NCBI RefSeq assembly: GCF_048569485.1 | Contig: NC_134357.1 | Location: 480,096,163 to 480,160,162, forward strand | Length of the DNA stretch: 64,000 nt | Reading direction: 5' to 3' | Origin: Anomaloglossus baeobatrachus | Taxonomy: Eukaryota > Chordata > Amphibia > Anura > Aromobatidae | Shown: positions 21,601 to 32,300 of the stretch, piece by piece | Numbering within the stretch: the stretch's first letter is position 1 | Layout of the letters: each line of letters starts with the position of its first letter | Notes under the pieces: model-generated | The model's database searches: none | The model's input: only the letters and a program-made list of their open reading frames with translations | What the model was told of the DNA's origin: nothing | Translations under genes and position numbers: made by a program

Positions 21601-23935
21601 CTCTGTGTCCTGACTCCTTTCTATCATAGCTGCGATGCTCTGCGTGTCCTGACATCTTTCTATCATAGCTGTGATGCTCTGTGTGTCCTGACACCATTCT
21701 ATCATAGCTGTGATGCTCTGCGTGTCGTGACACCTTTCTATCATAGCTGCGATGCTCTGCGTGTCCTGACATCTTTCTATCATAGCTGCGATGCTCTGCG
21801 TGTCGTGACACCTTTCTATCATAGCTGCGATGCTCTGCGTGTCCTGACATCTTTCTATCATAGCTGCGATGCTCTGCGTGTCCTGACACATTTCTATCAC
21901 AGCTGCGATGCTCTGTGTCCTGACTCCTTTCTATCATAGCTGCGATGCTCTGCGTGTCCTGACACCTTTCTATCATAGCTGCGATGCTCTGTGTCCTGAC
22001 ACCATTCTATCATAGCTGTGATGCTCTGCGTGTCCTGACATCTTTCTATCATAGCTGCGATGCTCTGTGTGTCCTGACACCTTTCTATCATAGCTGCGAT
22101 GCTCTGCGTGTCCTGACATCTTTCTATCATAGCTGTGATGCTCTGCGTGTCCTGACTCCTTTCTATCATAGCTGCGATGCTCTGCCTGTCCTGACATCTT
22201 TCTATCATAGTTGCGATGCTCTGCGTGTCGTGACACCTTTCTATCATAGCTGCGATGCTCTGCGTGTCCTGACATCTTTCTATCATAGCTGCGATGCTCT
22301 GCGTGTCGTGACACCTTTCTATCATAGCTGCGATGCTCTGCGTGTCCTGACATCTTTCTATCATAGCTGCGATGCTCTGCGTGTCCTGACACCTTTCTAT
22401 CATAGTTGCGATGCTCTGCGTCCTGACACCTTTCTATCATAGCTGCGATGCTCTGCCTGTCCTGACATCTTTCTATCATAGCTGCGATGCTCTGCATGTC
22501 CTGACATTTCTATCACAGCTGCGATGCTCTGTGTCCTGACTCCTTTCTATCATAGCTGCAATGCTCTGCGTGTCCTGACTCCTTTCTATCATAGCTGCGA
22601 TGCTCTGCGTGTCCTGACACCTTTCTATCATAGCTGTGATGCTCTGTGTGTCCTGACTCCTTTCTATCATAGCTGCGATGCTCTGCGTGTCCTGACTCCT
22701 TTCTATCATAGCTGCGATACTCTGCATGTCCTGACACCTTTCTATCATAGCTGTGATGCTCTGTGTGTCCTGACACCTTTCTATCATAGCTGTGATGCTC
22801 TGTGTGTCCTGACTCCTTTCTATCATAGCTGCGATGCTCTGCATGTCCTGACACCTTTCTATCATAGCTGTGATGCTCTGTGTGTCCTGACACCTTTCTA
22901 TCATAGCTGCGATACTCTGCGTGTCCTGACACCTTTCTATCATAGCTGTGATGCTCTGTGTGTCCTGACACCTTTCTATCATAGCTGCGATACTCTGCGT
23001 GTCCTGACACCTTTCTATCATAGCTGTGATGCTCTGCGTGTCCTGACTCCTTTCTATCATAGCTGCGATGCTCTGCGTGTCCTGACTCCTTTCTATCATA
23101 GCTGCGATGCTTTGCGTGTCCTGACACCTTTCTATCATAGCTGCGATGCTCTGCGTGTCCTGACTCCTTTCTATCATAGCTGCGATGCTTTGCGTGTCCT
23201 GACTCCTTTCTATCATAGCTGCGATGCTCTGCATGTCCTGACACCTTTCTATCATAGCTGCGATGCTCTGCGTGTCCTGACTCCTTTCTATCATAGCTGC
23301 GATACTCTGCATGTCCTGACACCTTTCTATCATAGCTGCGATACTCTGCGTGTCCTGACACCTTTCTATCATAGCTGTGATGCTCTGCGTGTCCTGACTC
23401 CTTTCTATCATAGCTGCGATGCTCTGCGTGTCCTGACTCCTTTCTATCATAGCTGCGATGCTTTGCGTGTCCTGACACCTTTCTATCATAGCTGCGATGC
23501 TCTGCATGTCCTGACACCTTTCTATCATAGCTGCGATGCTCTGCGTGTCCTGACACCTTTCTATCATAGCTGCGATGCTCTGCGTGTCCTGACATCTTTC
23601 TATCATAGCTGCGATGCTCTGCGTATCCTGACACCTTTCTATCATAGCTGTGATGCTCTGCGTGTCCTGACACCTTTCTATCATAGCTGCGATGCTCTGC
23701 GTGTCCTGACTCCTTTCTATCATAGCTGCGATGCTCTGCGTGTCCTGACTCCTTTCTATCATAGCTGCGATGCTCTGCGTATCCTGACACCTTTCTATCA
23801 TAGCTGTGATGCTCTGCGTGTCCTGACACCTTTCTATCATAGCTGCGATGCTCTGCGTGTCCTGACACCTTTCTATCATAGCTGCGATGCTCTGCGTGTC
23901 CTGACACCTTTCTATCATAGCTGCGATGCTTTGCA

Positions 23936-24480
23936 GAGCTGAGTTTGTCACCTGGGTACTTTTCTCGCAGTGGATCTCCGTGCACTGAGAATGAAGGGTT
24001 CGTACAGGTGTAGCAGAGCTGAGTTTGTAATACGGTTCATCTTATAGCACAAGCTCCTGTTCTATCACCTATCAGCATATCAGGCTCACCTCTGCAGCAC
24101 TGGTTTAGATATATTGATTGGCACGTCCTGATGTAGCAGAGCTGAGTTTGTAATACAGTTCGTCTTATGACATAAGCTCCTGCTCTGGATATATTGATTG
24201 GCATGTACCAATGTAGCAGAGTTGAGTTTGCTGACCTGGCATAGATGAGTTGCTTTGATTGCGTTGGTTTGGATGAATGTGTACGTACAGTCCAGCTCTG
24301 CTACATCGGTATGCTACTAAGTAGGATACAAATACTAGTAATGACCTATTGTTTGCATGTAGCAGAGCAGAATTCCTTCATGTGCTGTTATAGTGTCACT
24401 AATATATGTTCCTGCAGTCCCACGTAAATCCGCACGCTGCATGATCTTTGGGACAAACTAATTTATGTATGTTTTTCACA
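23936..24480. other. Spacer with dispersed core motifs
   Basis: No gene was seen. GTAGCAGAGCTGAGTTTG occurs near 24009, 24133 and 24213 (with GTTGAG), and the reverse form CCAGCTCTGCTACATC near 24291. About 50-100 bp of unrelated-looking sequence separates them. Confidence 0.6.
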
Positions 24481-25790
24481 TTAAATAATGTATGTTGTCA
24501 CCACAACTATTCCATAGGACAAACTTGGATGGGCAGTCCTATGCAAAAGCACAGCTAGCGCTGTTACCCAGGCTGTGTCATAGGACATAGTGGGCTTTGC
24601 AGTCCTATGTAAATGCACAACTATCACATTTTACCACAAAATATGACATGTATTTTTTTCAGTCCTATGTAGAAGCATAGATATCACTATGTGCCCTTAC
24701 CAAGACAGTGTCAGAACATAGTCAACTTTGCAGTCCTATGTAAAAGTATGGATATCACATTATCAGGGCTATTTCATAGGAAATTGTTGCAGTCCCATGT
24801 AAAAGTGTGTCTATCACATTGTGCTATAATTAATACTATTTCTTAGGACACAGTAATCTTTTCAGTTAAAAGTATAGATATCACATGTTGCTGTTATCAA
24901 ACACAATCTACTTTGCAGTCCTATGTAAAAAAAAAAAAATAGATGTCACATTGTGCTGTTGCCAGGACTGTTTCATAGGACATAGTCGACTTTCCAGTCC
25001 CAAGGAAATACAATGCTAGAATAATAAGTCGATTTTGCAGTCCTATGTAAAATTATAGGTACCACGCTGTGCTGGTATCAGGACTGTTTCAAAGGACAAA
25101 GTTGACTTTGCAGTCCTATGTAACACTATAACTAGCATATTGTGTTGTCACCATCTTTTCATCATAAGACAGAGCTGACTTTGCAGTCCTATGTAAAAGT
25201 ATAGATACCACATTGTGCTATTACCAGGGCACATAGTCTGCTTTCCAGTCCCATGCAAATAAATGCTTGCACCTTACACTGCCACCAGGACTGTTTCATA
25301 AGAAAATGTTGACTTTGCAGTCCCATGAAAAAGCATAGATAGCACGCTGCGTTGTTGCTAAAACGGTATCATAGGACAAAATGAACTTTACAGTCCTATT
25401 TAAAAAAACCCATAGCTAGCACATTGTGCTGCTACCAGTACTTGGTCAGAGGACAAAATTGACCTTGCAGTCCTATGTAAAAGCCCAGATAGCATGTGAC
25501 TTTGTTACCAGTATTAGGTCAGAAGACATAGCTTGACTTTGCAGTCCTATGTAAAAGCGCAGCTGGCACGTTGCGGTGCCAAAGGTGATGTTCCAGCATG
25601 TTAGCTTATAGGTTGAACTTGATGGACATATGTCTTCTTTCAATCTAAAATGTGTGAAAAAAAACTGTGCAGTCCCATGTAAAAGCAATGTTACACTGTG
25701 TCATAGGACAAAGTCGATTTTGCAGTCGTATGTAGAAACAGAACAAAAATGACCTTGCAGACCTATGTAAAAGGCCAACTAGCACCTTAA
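24481..25790 (+). repeat. Degenerate 60-90 bp tandem array with the core GCAGTCCTATGTAAAAG
   Basis: Units contain 'GACTTTGCAGTCCTATGTAAAAG', then a variable CATAGATAGCAC segment, then 'TTACCAGGACTATGTCATAGGACATAG'. Divergence is high, so this is older than the 39-bp array. It resumes at about 26850 after the insertion described at 25791-26840. Near 25585-25650 a unit includes 'GTTAGCTTATAGGTTGAACT', which resembles the 3' tail of an L2/CR1-type LINE. Confidence 0.85.
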
Positions 25791-26106
25791 GAGTGAGAGA
25801 GAGAAAGAGAGAGAAGAGAGGAGATAAGAGAGAAAAGAGAGAGGAGGGAAGAGAGGAGAGAAGAGAAGAGAGGAGAAAAGAGAGGGGAGAAGAGAGGAGA
25901 GAAGAGAGGAGAGAAGAGAGAAAAGAAAGGGAGAATAGAGAGAGGAGGGAGAGAAGAGAGGAGATAAGAGAGAAGAGAGAGAGGAGAGAAGAGAAGAGAG
26001 GAGAGAAGAGAGGAGAAAAGAGAGAAAAGAAAGGGAGAATAGAGAGAGAGAGAGAGAAGAGAGGAGAGAAGAGAGAGAGAAGATAGAGAGAGAGAGAAAG
26101 AGAGAG
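25791..26106 (+). repeat. Polypurine (GA-rich) tract
   Basis: About 315 bp is almost purely A and G on the plus strand (AGAGAGGAGA-type units, with very few T). It borders a truncated Tc1 element. The leucine/serine- or arginine/glutamate-rich ORFs across it are composition artefacts. Confidence 0.95.
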
Positions 26107-26840
26107 GTGCACCAGTCCCTCGTGTTTCACAGTTGGGATGATGTTCTTAGGATTCAAAGCTCCTCCCTTTTCCCTCCAAACGTAATGATGGTCATTGTGG
26201 ACAAACAGTTCAATTTTAGTTTTGTCAGAGCACAGGACATGTCTCCAAAAATTAGGGTCTTTGTTCCTGTGTGCATTTGCATCATTAATCTGGCTTTTTT
26301 ATGTTTCCTTTGGAGTAATGGCTTGTTCCTGGCAGAGTGGTCTTTCAGCCCATGTTGATACAGTACTTGTTTCACTGTGGATAATGACACAATCTTTCCA
26401 GCTTCCGCCAGCATCTTCCCAAGGTCTTTTGCGTTTGTTCTTGGGTTGATATGCACATGTTCATCTCTGGTACACATGATCCGTCTCCTTCCTGAGCGGT
26501 ATGATGGCTGGACATCATCTTGTTTGTACTTGCGTATAATTGTTTGTACAGATGAACGAGGCACCTTCAGGTATCTGGAAATTGCACCGAAGGATGAACC
26601 AGACTTGTGCGAGTCCACAATTCTCTTCCTGAGATCTTGGCTGATTTCTTTTGACTTTCTCATGATGCTACACAGTAAGCAGTGTGTTTCAGGTGTGCAT
26701 TAAACACATCCACAGGTGTGTCTCTAATTAACTCAGATGTTGCCAGTAAACCTATCAGAAGCTTCCAAAGACATGACATCATCATATGGGCGGTCCCATA
26801 CTGTTTAAAGCCATAGTACTCTTACTGTATGGAAACTACT
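26107..26840 (-). mobile_element. Tc1/mariner DNA transposon, 5' part only
   Basis: Reading on the minus strand, it holds a Tc1 leader with 'AACATCTGAGTTAATTAGAG', typical of vertebrate Tc1 copies, and then the transposase start. The 3' half is missing, and the sequence stops at the polypurine tract. The outer terminus near 26840 is not clearly defined. Confidence 0.75.
26154..26663 (-). pseudogene. Tc1 transposase, N-terminal 170 codons
   Basis: The frame begins MRKSKEISQDLRKRIVDSHK at an ATG at 26663. It shows both helix-turn-helix parts (SSFGAISRYLKVPRSSVQTI), the AT-hook-like SYRSGRRRIM, and then the start of the catalytic domain (SLSTVKQVLYQHGLK, LLQRKHKKARLMM). It ends before the two downstream catalytic motifs (DNDPKH and SPDLNPIE), because the element is truncated. 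This is a third Tc1 lineage, related to the widespread fish/frog 'GKSKEISQDLR' group, and it is non-functional as it stands. Confidence 0.88.
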
Positions 26841-26849
26841 GACATTGCA

Positions 26850-27440
26850 GAAAGTAATATGTCAGAGGACATAGCTGACTTTGCAGTCCTATGTAAAAGT
26901 GCAGCTAGCTAGTTGCGGTGCCAGCGGTGATGTCCCAGGGTGTTAGCTTATAGGTTGAACTCAATGGACTTGTGTCTTCTTTCAATCTTAAAACTATGAA
27001 AACAAGAATACGGCTTTGCAGTCCCAAGTAAAAACATAACTAGCATGTTGCGCTGTCGCTAAAACTGTATAATAGAACAGTCGATTTTGCAGTCCTATGT
27101 AGAAACATAGAACAAAAATTAGCTTGCAGTCCTATGTAAAAGCCCAGTTAGCACTGTACATTGTTCCTAGTACTATGTCAAAAGGCATAGCTGATTTTGC
27201 AGTCCAATGTAAAAGCGTAGCTAGCATGTTACGGTGTTACCAGGACTATGTCAGAGGACATAACTAACTTTGCAGTCCTATGTAAAAGTCCAACTAGCAC
27301 CTTACATTGTTACCAAGACTAGGCCAGAGGACATAGCTGACTTTGCAGTCCTATGTAAAAGCACATCTAGCATGTTGCTGTGTTACTAGGACTATGCAAG
27401 AGGACATAACTGACTTTGCAGTCCTATGTAAAAGCACAGA
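26850..27440 (+). repeat. Continuation of the GCAGTCCTATGTAAAAG array
   Basis: It has the same unit as 24481-25790, with 'GCAGTCCTATGTAAAAGC' every 70-90 bp. Near 26930-26990 it holds a second copy of the LINE-tail-like 'GTTAGCTTATAGGTTGAACT' segment, so this piece was amplified as part of the array. Confidence 0.85.
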
Positions 27441-27480
27441 GATGTCACCACAATCTCTACGGACTCTTGGCCAGCAGTAT

Positions 27481-28530
27481 GACAAGCTCAGCTCTACTAC
27501 ATCTGCACCTATCCTTTAATGTGCAGACGGTGCTGCAGCCTCCACTCTGCTACATCTGCACCTATCCTCAGATGTACTGACAGTGCAGTCTCAGCTCTGC
27601 TACATCTGCACCTATCCTCAGATGTACTGACAGTGCAGTCTCAGCTCTGCTACATCTGCACCTATCCTCGTATGTGTGACTGTCCAGCCTCAGCTCTGCT
27701 ACATCTGCACCTATCCTCTAATGTGCAGACGGTGCTGCAGCCTCCACTCTCCTACATCTGCACCTATCCTCAAATGTACTGACAGACAGTGCAGTCTCAG
27801 CTCTGCTACATCTGCACCTATCCTCAGTGCAGCCTCCGCTCTGCTACATCTGAACCTATCCTCGTATGTGTGGAGTGTGCAGCCTCACCTCTGCTACATC
27901 TGCACCCAGTCTCTGATGTGTAGATGGTGGTGCTGCAGCCTCAACTCTGCTACATCTGCACCTATCCTCTAATGTGTGGATGGTGGTGCTGCAGCCTCAG
28001 CTCTGCTACATCTGCACCTATCCTCTAATGTGTGGATGGTGGTGCTGCAGCCTCAGCTCTGCAACATCTGCACCTATCCTCGGTGCAGCCTCAGCTCTGC
28101 TACATCTGCACCTATCCTCGGTGCAGCCTCAACTCTGCTACATCTGCAGCTATCATCCGATGCGCAGACGGTGCTGCAGCCTCCGCTCTGCTACATCTGC
28201 CCCATCTATCTTCCGATGTGCGGACGGTGCAGCCTCCGCTCTGCTACATCTGCACCTATCGTCGGTGCAGCCTCGGCTCTGCTACATCTGCAGCTATCGT
28301 CGGTGCAGCCTCCGCTCTGCTACATCTGCAGCTATCCTCGGTGCTGCCTCCGCTCTGCTACATCTGCCCCCATCTATCCTCCGATGTGCGGACGATGCAG
28401 CCTCCGCTCTGCTACATCTGCCCCCATCTATCCTCCGATGTGCGGACGATGCAGCCTCCGCTCTGCTACATCTTCTCCTGTCTATCCCCCGATGTGTGGA
28501 CGGTGCAGCTTCTTTCTCCATCTGTCCTCC
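27481..28530 (+). repeat. Array with the core CAGCTCTGCTACATCTGC
   Basis: Units of variable length (about 35-60 bp) share CTCTGCTACATCTGC, followed by 'ACCTATCCTC' and 'GTGCAGCCTC'. The core is the reverse complement of the one in the 9078-12560 array. The array runs right up to the candidate promoter at 28565. Confidence 0.9.
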
Positions 28531-28564
28531 GCACTGAACTTCCCCTGAATGAGTGGCTGGCTCC

Positions 28565-28690
28565 AGATCCCGCCCCCCAGCTGTCACTCAGGCCGTCCCC
28601 CGGCGCCGGATTGGCTGCGTGCAGCCCCTGTGGGCGTGGCCAGCCGGCGAGCTATATAACAGCACATGGCTGGTCGGAGATCGGCAGAGG
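28565..28690 (+). promoter_or_regulatory. KCNJ2: TATA/CCAAT/GC-box promoter, probable KCNJ2 promoter
   Basis: A GC-box-like CCCGCCCCCC (28569-28578), an inverted CCAAT box ATTGG (28610-28614), an Sp1/KLF-like GGGCGTGGC (28632-28640) and a TATA box TATATAA (28653-28659) are spaced as in a classical polymerase II promoter. Initiation would be expected near 28683-28690. A strong splice donor follows at 28801. The only downstream gene on this strand is KCNJ2, which in mammals has a non-coding first exon, so I infer that this is its promoter. A transcript would be needed to prove the link. Confidence 0.62.
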
Positions 28691-28800
28691 ATGTGATGGT
28701 CGCTGCGAGCGATCCCTGGATTAGGGGAACCTTTTGGATTGCAAATACCTCTGGATCTTATTTATCACCTGGGTTACAATGTGCTCCCCTAAACAATAAG
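28684..28800 (+). other. KCNJ2: Probable non-coding exon 1 of KCNJ2 with splice donor
   Basis: From the expected start about 30 bp after the TATA box to the donor AAG|GTAAGT at 28800/28801, a full consensus match. The segment is not repetitive, unlike the sequence on both sides. It contains ATGs but no long frame, in keeping with a 5'UTR exon. Start position and assignment are inferred. Confidence 0.55.
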
Positions 28801-28859
28801 GTAAGTCACCACCCACCCCTAAATTCTGTACCCCCAGGACCTGTGCCATCTATGGAAGA

Positions 28860-30225
28860 TACAGAGGTAGCTGAGCTGAGTTTGTCATAAAAATTTTGGA
28901 AAATGACAAACTCAGCTCTGCTGTATCTAACTGTTAGAAGAGTCTATTTCCTAGAGATTTAATGGAATTACAATACATTCATAAATGAGTTTCCAGAATA
29001 AAATTGTGACCGATGACAAACTCAGCTCTGTTGTATTGCTCGCTTTAAAATATTCTGTCCTCCTAGAAGAAGTAGCAGAGCTGATTTGAAATGGACTTAC
29101 AATAAGTTTGAGTAACATTTTGGTCAATGACAAACTCAACTCTGCTGCATCTGAGTTCTGAGCTGAAGTTGCTGTTGAAATAGTGATAAATTGGCGAACA
29201 ACACAATCGGCTCTGCTACATCTGTGTCTTAAAAAGAAGCCGATATAAGCGGCACTGAATTTGTTAATAACACAATATAATCAGTTTAAAAAGAAAAAAA
29301 AAATTGTGACGCCTGACAAACTCGGCTCTGCTACATACAGATATGGAAAAGCTAAATTTACATATTTGGAGGCATGAAACTGTATTTGGTTTACAGGACC
29401 GAAATTGTGACGATGACAAACTCGGCTCTGCTACATGTAGATATGGAAAAGCTGAATTTACATATTTGGAGACATGAGTATAAAAGGAAACTGTATTTGG
29501 TTTACAGGACTGAAATTGTGACGCATGACAAACTCGGCTCTGCTACATGCATATATGGAAAAGCTAAATTTATATTCGTAGACATGGGTTAAAAGGAAAA
29601 GGTATTTGCTTTACAGGACCAACATTGTGCTAAACTACAAACTCGGCTCTGCTACATCAGTATCTCACTAGGTGATGTAACAGGTCTGCATGTTGATAAG
29701 TTTAGATGACGTAGTAGTTTTTACCTTCAGACATTTGAAAAAAACTATCAGTGCCAAATGACAAACTCAGCTCTGCTACATCGACATCTAAACTAGGTGA
29801 TGTATGTGGTCTACATGTCGATAAGTGTAAATTACATTCAGACCTTTGAAAAACCATTCAGTGCCAAATGACAAAATCAGCTCTGCTACATGCAGATATG
29901 GAAAAGCTGAATTTATTACATTCGGAGCCGGGAGTTGAAAGGAAAATGTATTTGGTTTACAGGACCAAAATTGTGCTAAATGACAAACTCGGCTCTGCTG
30001 CATCAGCATCTCACTATCTGCATGTTGATAAGTTTAAATGATGTAGTTTTAGGGCCAAACTTTTCGGACCAAATGACAAACTCAGCTCTGCTATATCGAC
30101 ATCTAAACTTGGCGATGTAGCAGGTTTACATGTTGATAAGTGTAAATTACCTTCAGACCTTTGAAAAACCTTTTCAGTGCCAGATGACAAACTCAGCTCT
30201 GCTACATCCATTTCCATCTCCTTGC
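28860..30225 (+). repeat. 100-130 bp array with TGACAAACTCGGCTCTGCTA units
   Basis: Each unit carries TGACAAACTC(A/G)GCTCTGCTACAT, then 'GATATGGAAAAGCTGAATTT' and 'GTATTTGGTTTACAGGACC' (29310-29640), or 'CGACATCTAAACTAGGTGATGTA' and 'CATGTTGATAAGT' (29660-30200). At 28873-28888 and 28903-28918 two perfect 16-nt inverted arms surround a 14-nt loop. Confidence 0.85.
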
Positions 30226-30956
30226 TATTTCTTTACCTGCAGTCTTTGTGGGTGCGTCTCCCCGGTATATGCCGGGCTATAAATACTCGCCTTCGCGGCC
30301 ACAGTTGGTTCTGAGCGCAGCAGCTGCGGACTCAGGAGTTGGAATTTCTTAAAAGCAAAAAATGAGTGTGAGATGGGAGCGCACAATGTCACTGACATCT
30401 GTGCCCGGCCCCTCTACACATACTTTATCCATTGGTCATCATCGCCCCCCTCCAAAAACTCAGCGGCTCCACATTGGATATGACAAACCCAAAAAAAAGG
30501 GACGCTGTGCCTTTAAATTATCAAAAAGTTGCATCGTTTTCAATAATAACAGTGAAGCGGTAAAGTGCAACTGCGCTGACGAGCCAATAATGGTCATGTC
30601 CCCCCCATTGATATGATAAACTCACTTCCTCAGAGCTGAGTTTGTCATTTGGCACAATTTATAGTGATATCACAATGATTTGTTTGTTTTTTACATAGGA
30701 CTGCAGATTTGATAAATTCAGCTCTGCTGCATCCTGATGTCATTGCGGTGGTAGTGGGATGCATCTGCGGCTATGTAATCTCATCCTCAGATGCCGGCTG
30801 TCGGTTTTGCGCGTGTTGGCGAACAGATGTACGCTATGAATTCAAAACAATTGGCTTTTTTATTTAAAGGGCCGGTAGGTGTTAATATAAGGGGTATCGG
30901 GGTAAGGGGATGTGGAAAGGATGGCTTGGTGTATGTGTAGGTTTTAGGATTTGTTT
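30226..30956 (+). promoter_or_regulatory. Possible second TATA promoter with a short ORF
   Basis: GGCTATAAATACTCG near 30270 is a good TATA box. It is followed about 30-60 bp later by CAGTTGGTTCTGAGCGCAGC and then an 84-codon ORF starting at ATG 30362 (MSVRWERTMSLTSVPG...). The peptide matches nothing I know and has no clear domain; it is basic around residues 41-49. This may be an alternative KCNJ2 promoter, the promoter of a non-coding RNA, or chance. The rest of the stretch holds single core motifs (30636, 30716) and a TTTTTTACATAGGACTGCA motif near 30687. Confidence 0.3.
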
Positions 30957-31760
30957 TGTCAGGTGCTGGCGAGCTGGGTTTGTCAGGTGCCATTAGAGCT
31001 GGGTTTGTCAGGTGCCGTAGAGCTGGGTTTGTCAGGTGCCGTAGATCTGGGTTTGTCAGGTGCCGTAGAGCTGGGTTTGTCAGGTGCCATTAGAGCTGGG
31101 TTTGTCAGGTGCCGTAGAGCTGGGTTTGTCAGTTGCCATAGAGCTGGGTTTGTCAGTTGCCATAGAGCTGGGTTTGTCAGTTGCCATAGAGCTGGGTTTG
31201 TCAGATGCCGCCGAGCTGGGTTTGTCAGGTGCCGCCGAGCTGGGTTTGTCAGGTGCCGCCGAGCTGGGTTTGTCAGGTGCCACAGAGCTGGGTTTCTCAG
31301 GTGTTGTAGAGCTGGGTTTTGGTACAGAGCTGGGTTTGTCAGGTGCCGCCGAGCTGGGTTTGTCAGGTGCCACAGAGCTGGGTTTCTCAGGTGCCTTAGA
31401 GCTGGGTTTGTCAGGTGCCGCCCAGCTGGGTTTGTCAGGTGCCATAGAGCTGGGTTTGTCAGGTGCCACAGAGCTGGGTTTGTCAGGTGCCGCCGAGCTG
31501 GGTTTGTCAGGTGCCACAGAGCTGGGTTTGTCAGTTGCCATAGAGCTGGGTTTGTCAGGTGCCATAGAACTGGGTTTGTCAGGTGCCATAGAGCTGGGTT
31601 TGTCAGGTGCCATAGAGCTGGGTTTGTCAGGTGCCATAGAGCTCGGTTTGTCAGGTGCCGCCGAGCTGGGTTTGTCAGGTGCCACAGAGCTGGGTTTCTC
31701 AGGTGTTGTAGAGCTGGGTTTTGGTACAGAGCTGGGTTTGTCAGAAATGGCAATGCTGAT
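30957..31760 (+). repeat. 22-24 bp array, GAGCTGGGTTTGTCAGGTGC units
   Basis: More than 30 head-to-tail units of GAGCTGGGTTTGTCAGGTGC plus CAT, CGC or CACA. Long ORFs on both strands here (LGLSGA.. and PSSAAPDK.. repeats) only reflect the period. Confidence 0.93.
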
Positions 31761-32300
31761 ATCGTAGGAGATAGCAGAACTGGGTTTGTTAGATGTATAG
31801 AGCTGAGTTTGTCAGAAATAGTAATACTGATGTTGTATAGCATCGCAGAGCTGGGTTTGTTAGGTGTATAGAGCTTGGTTTGTCAGGAGTACAGAGCTGG
31901 ATTTGTCAGAAATAACAGCACTGATATCATAGGACATAGCAGAGCTGGGTTTGTCAGGTACATCGAGCTGTGTTTGTCAGAAATAGCAATACTGATATTG
32001 TAGGACATAGAAGAGCTGGGTTTGTAATGTGTACAGAGCTGGGTTTGTCAGAAATGGTAATACTGATTGGCAGGACATCGCAGAGCTGGGTTTGTCATGT
32101 GTACAGAGCTTGATTTGTCATAAATAGCAATACTGATATTGTAGGGCATCGCAGAGCTAGGTTTGCTAGATGTAGAGCAGAGTTTGTCAGGTGTACAGGA
32201 CTGGATTTGTCATAAATAGCAATACTTATATCGTAGGACATCGCTGAGCTGGGTTTGTCATGTGCAGCAGATCTGGGTTTGTCAAAAAATAGATATTCTG
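31760..32300 (+). repeat. Longer-unit array derived from the same GAGCTGGGTTTGTC core
   Basis: Units of about 60-85 bp combine 'AGAGCTGGGTTTGTCAG' with 'AAATAGCAATACTGATATTG' and 'TAGGACATAGCAG'. It looks like a second-level repeat grown from the 22-24 bp array. Confidence 0.85.

Larger units (their letters stand above)
13531..23935 (+). repeat. 39-bp satellite array, about 200 units
   Basis: The unit is CTGACACCTTTCTATCATAG followed by CTGCGATGCTCTGCGTGTC, 39 bp in total. It repeats head to tail over about 10.4 kb, interrupted by two copies of one solo LTR. Variant units mark longer blocks: CTGACTCC, CTGACATC and GTGTCGTGACACC, a truncated form with 'CACCTATCACAG', and a form missing two bases ('GCTCTGTGTCCTG'). 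Because 39 is a multiple of 3, several frames stay open on both strands for hundreds of codons, giving 13-residue repeating peptides. I treat these as by-products of the repeat. Confidence 0.95.

Noticed and set aside
13531-23935. CRISPR-like regular repeats
   Set aside because: The units are contiguous with no unique spacers, there are no cas genes, and the setting is a vertebrate genome.
13407-23985. Long ORFs with 13-residue repeats on both strands (up to about 490 codons)
   Set aside because: They follow from a 39-bp satellite period and occur in several frames on both strands at once. There are no gene signals.
25645-26157. Leucine/serine-rich ORF (minus) and arginine/glutamate-rich ORF (plus)
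   Set aside because: Both are translations of the polypurine tract.
30362-30616. A known small host protein
   Set aside because: The 84-codon frame resembles nothing I recognise and shows no domain. It is kept only as a weak candidate.
30951-31871. Collagen-like or proline-rich repeat proteins of about 200-300 residues
   Set aside because: They are products of the 22-24 bp array, open in several frames on both strands.
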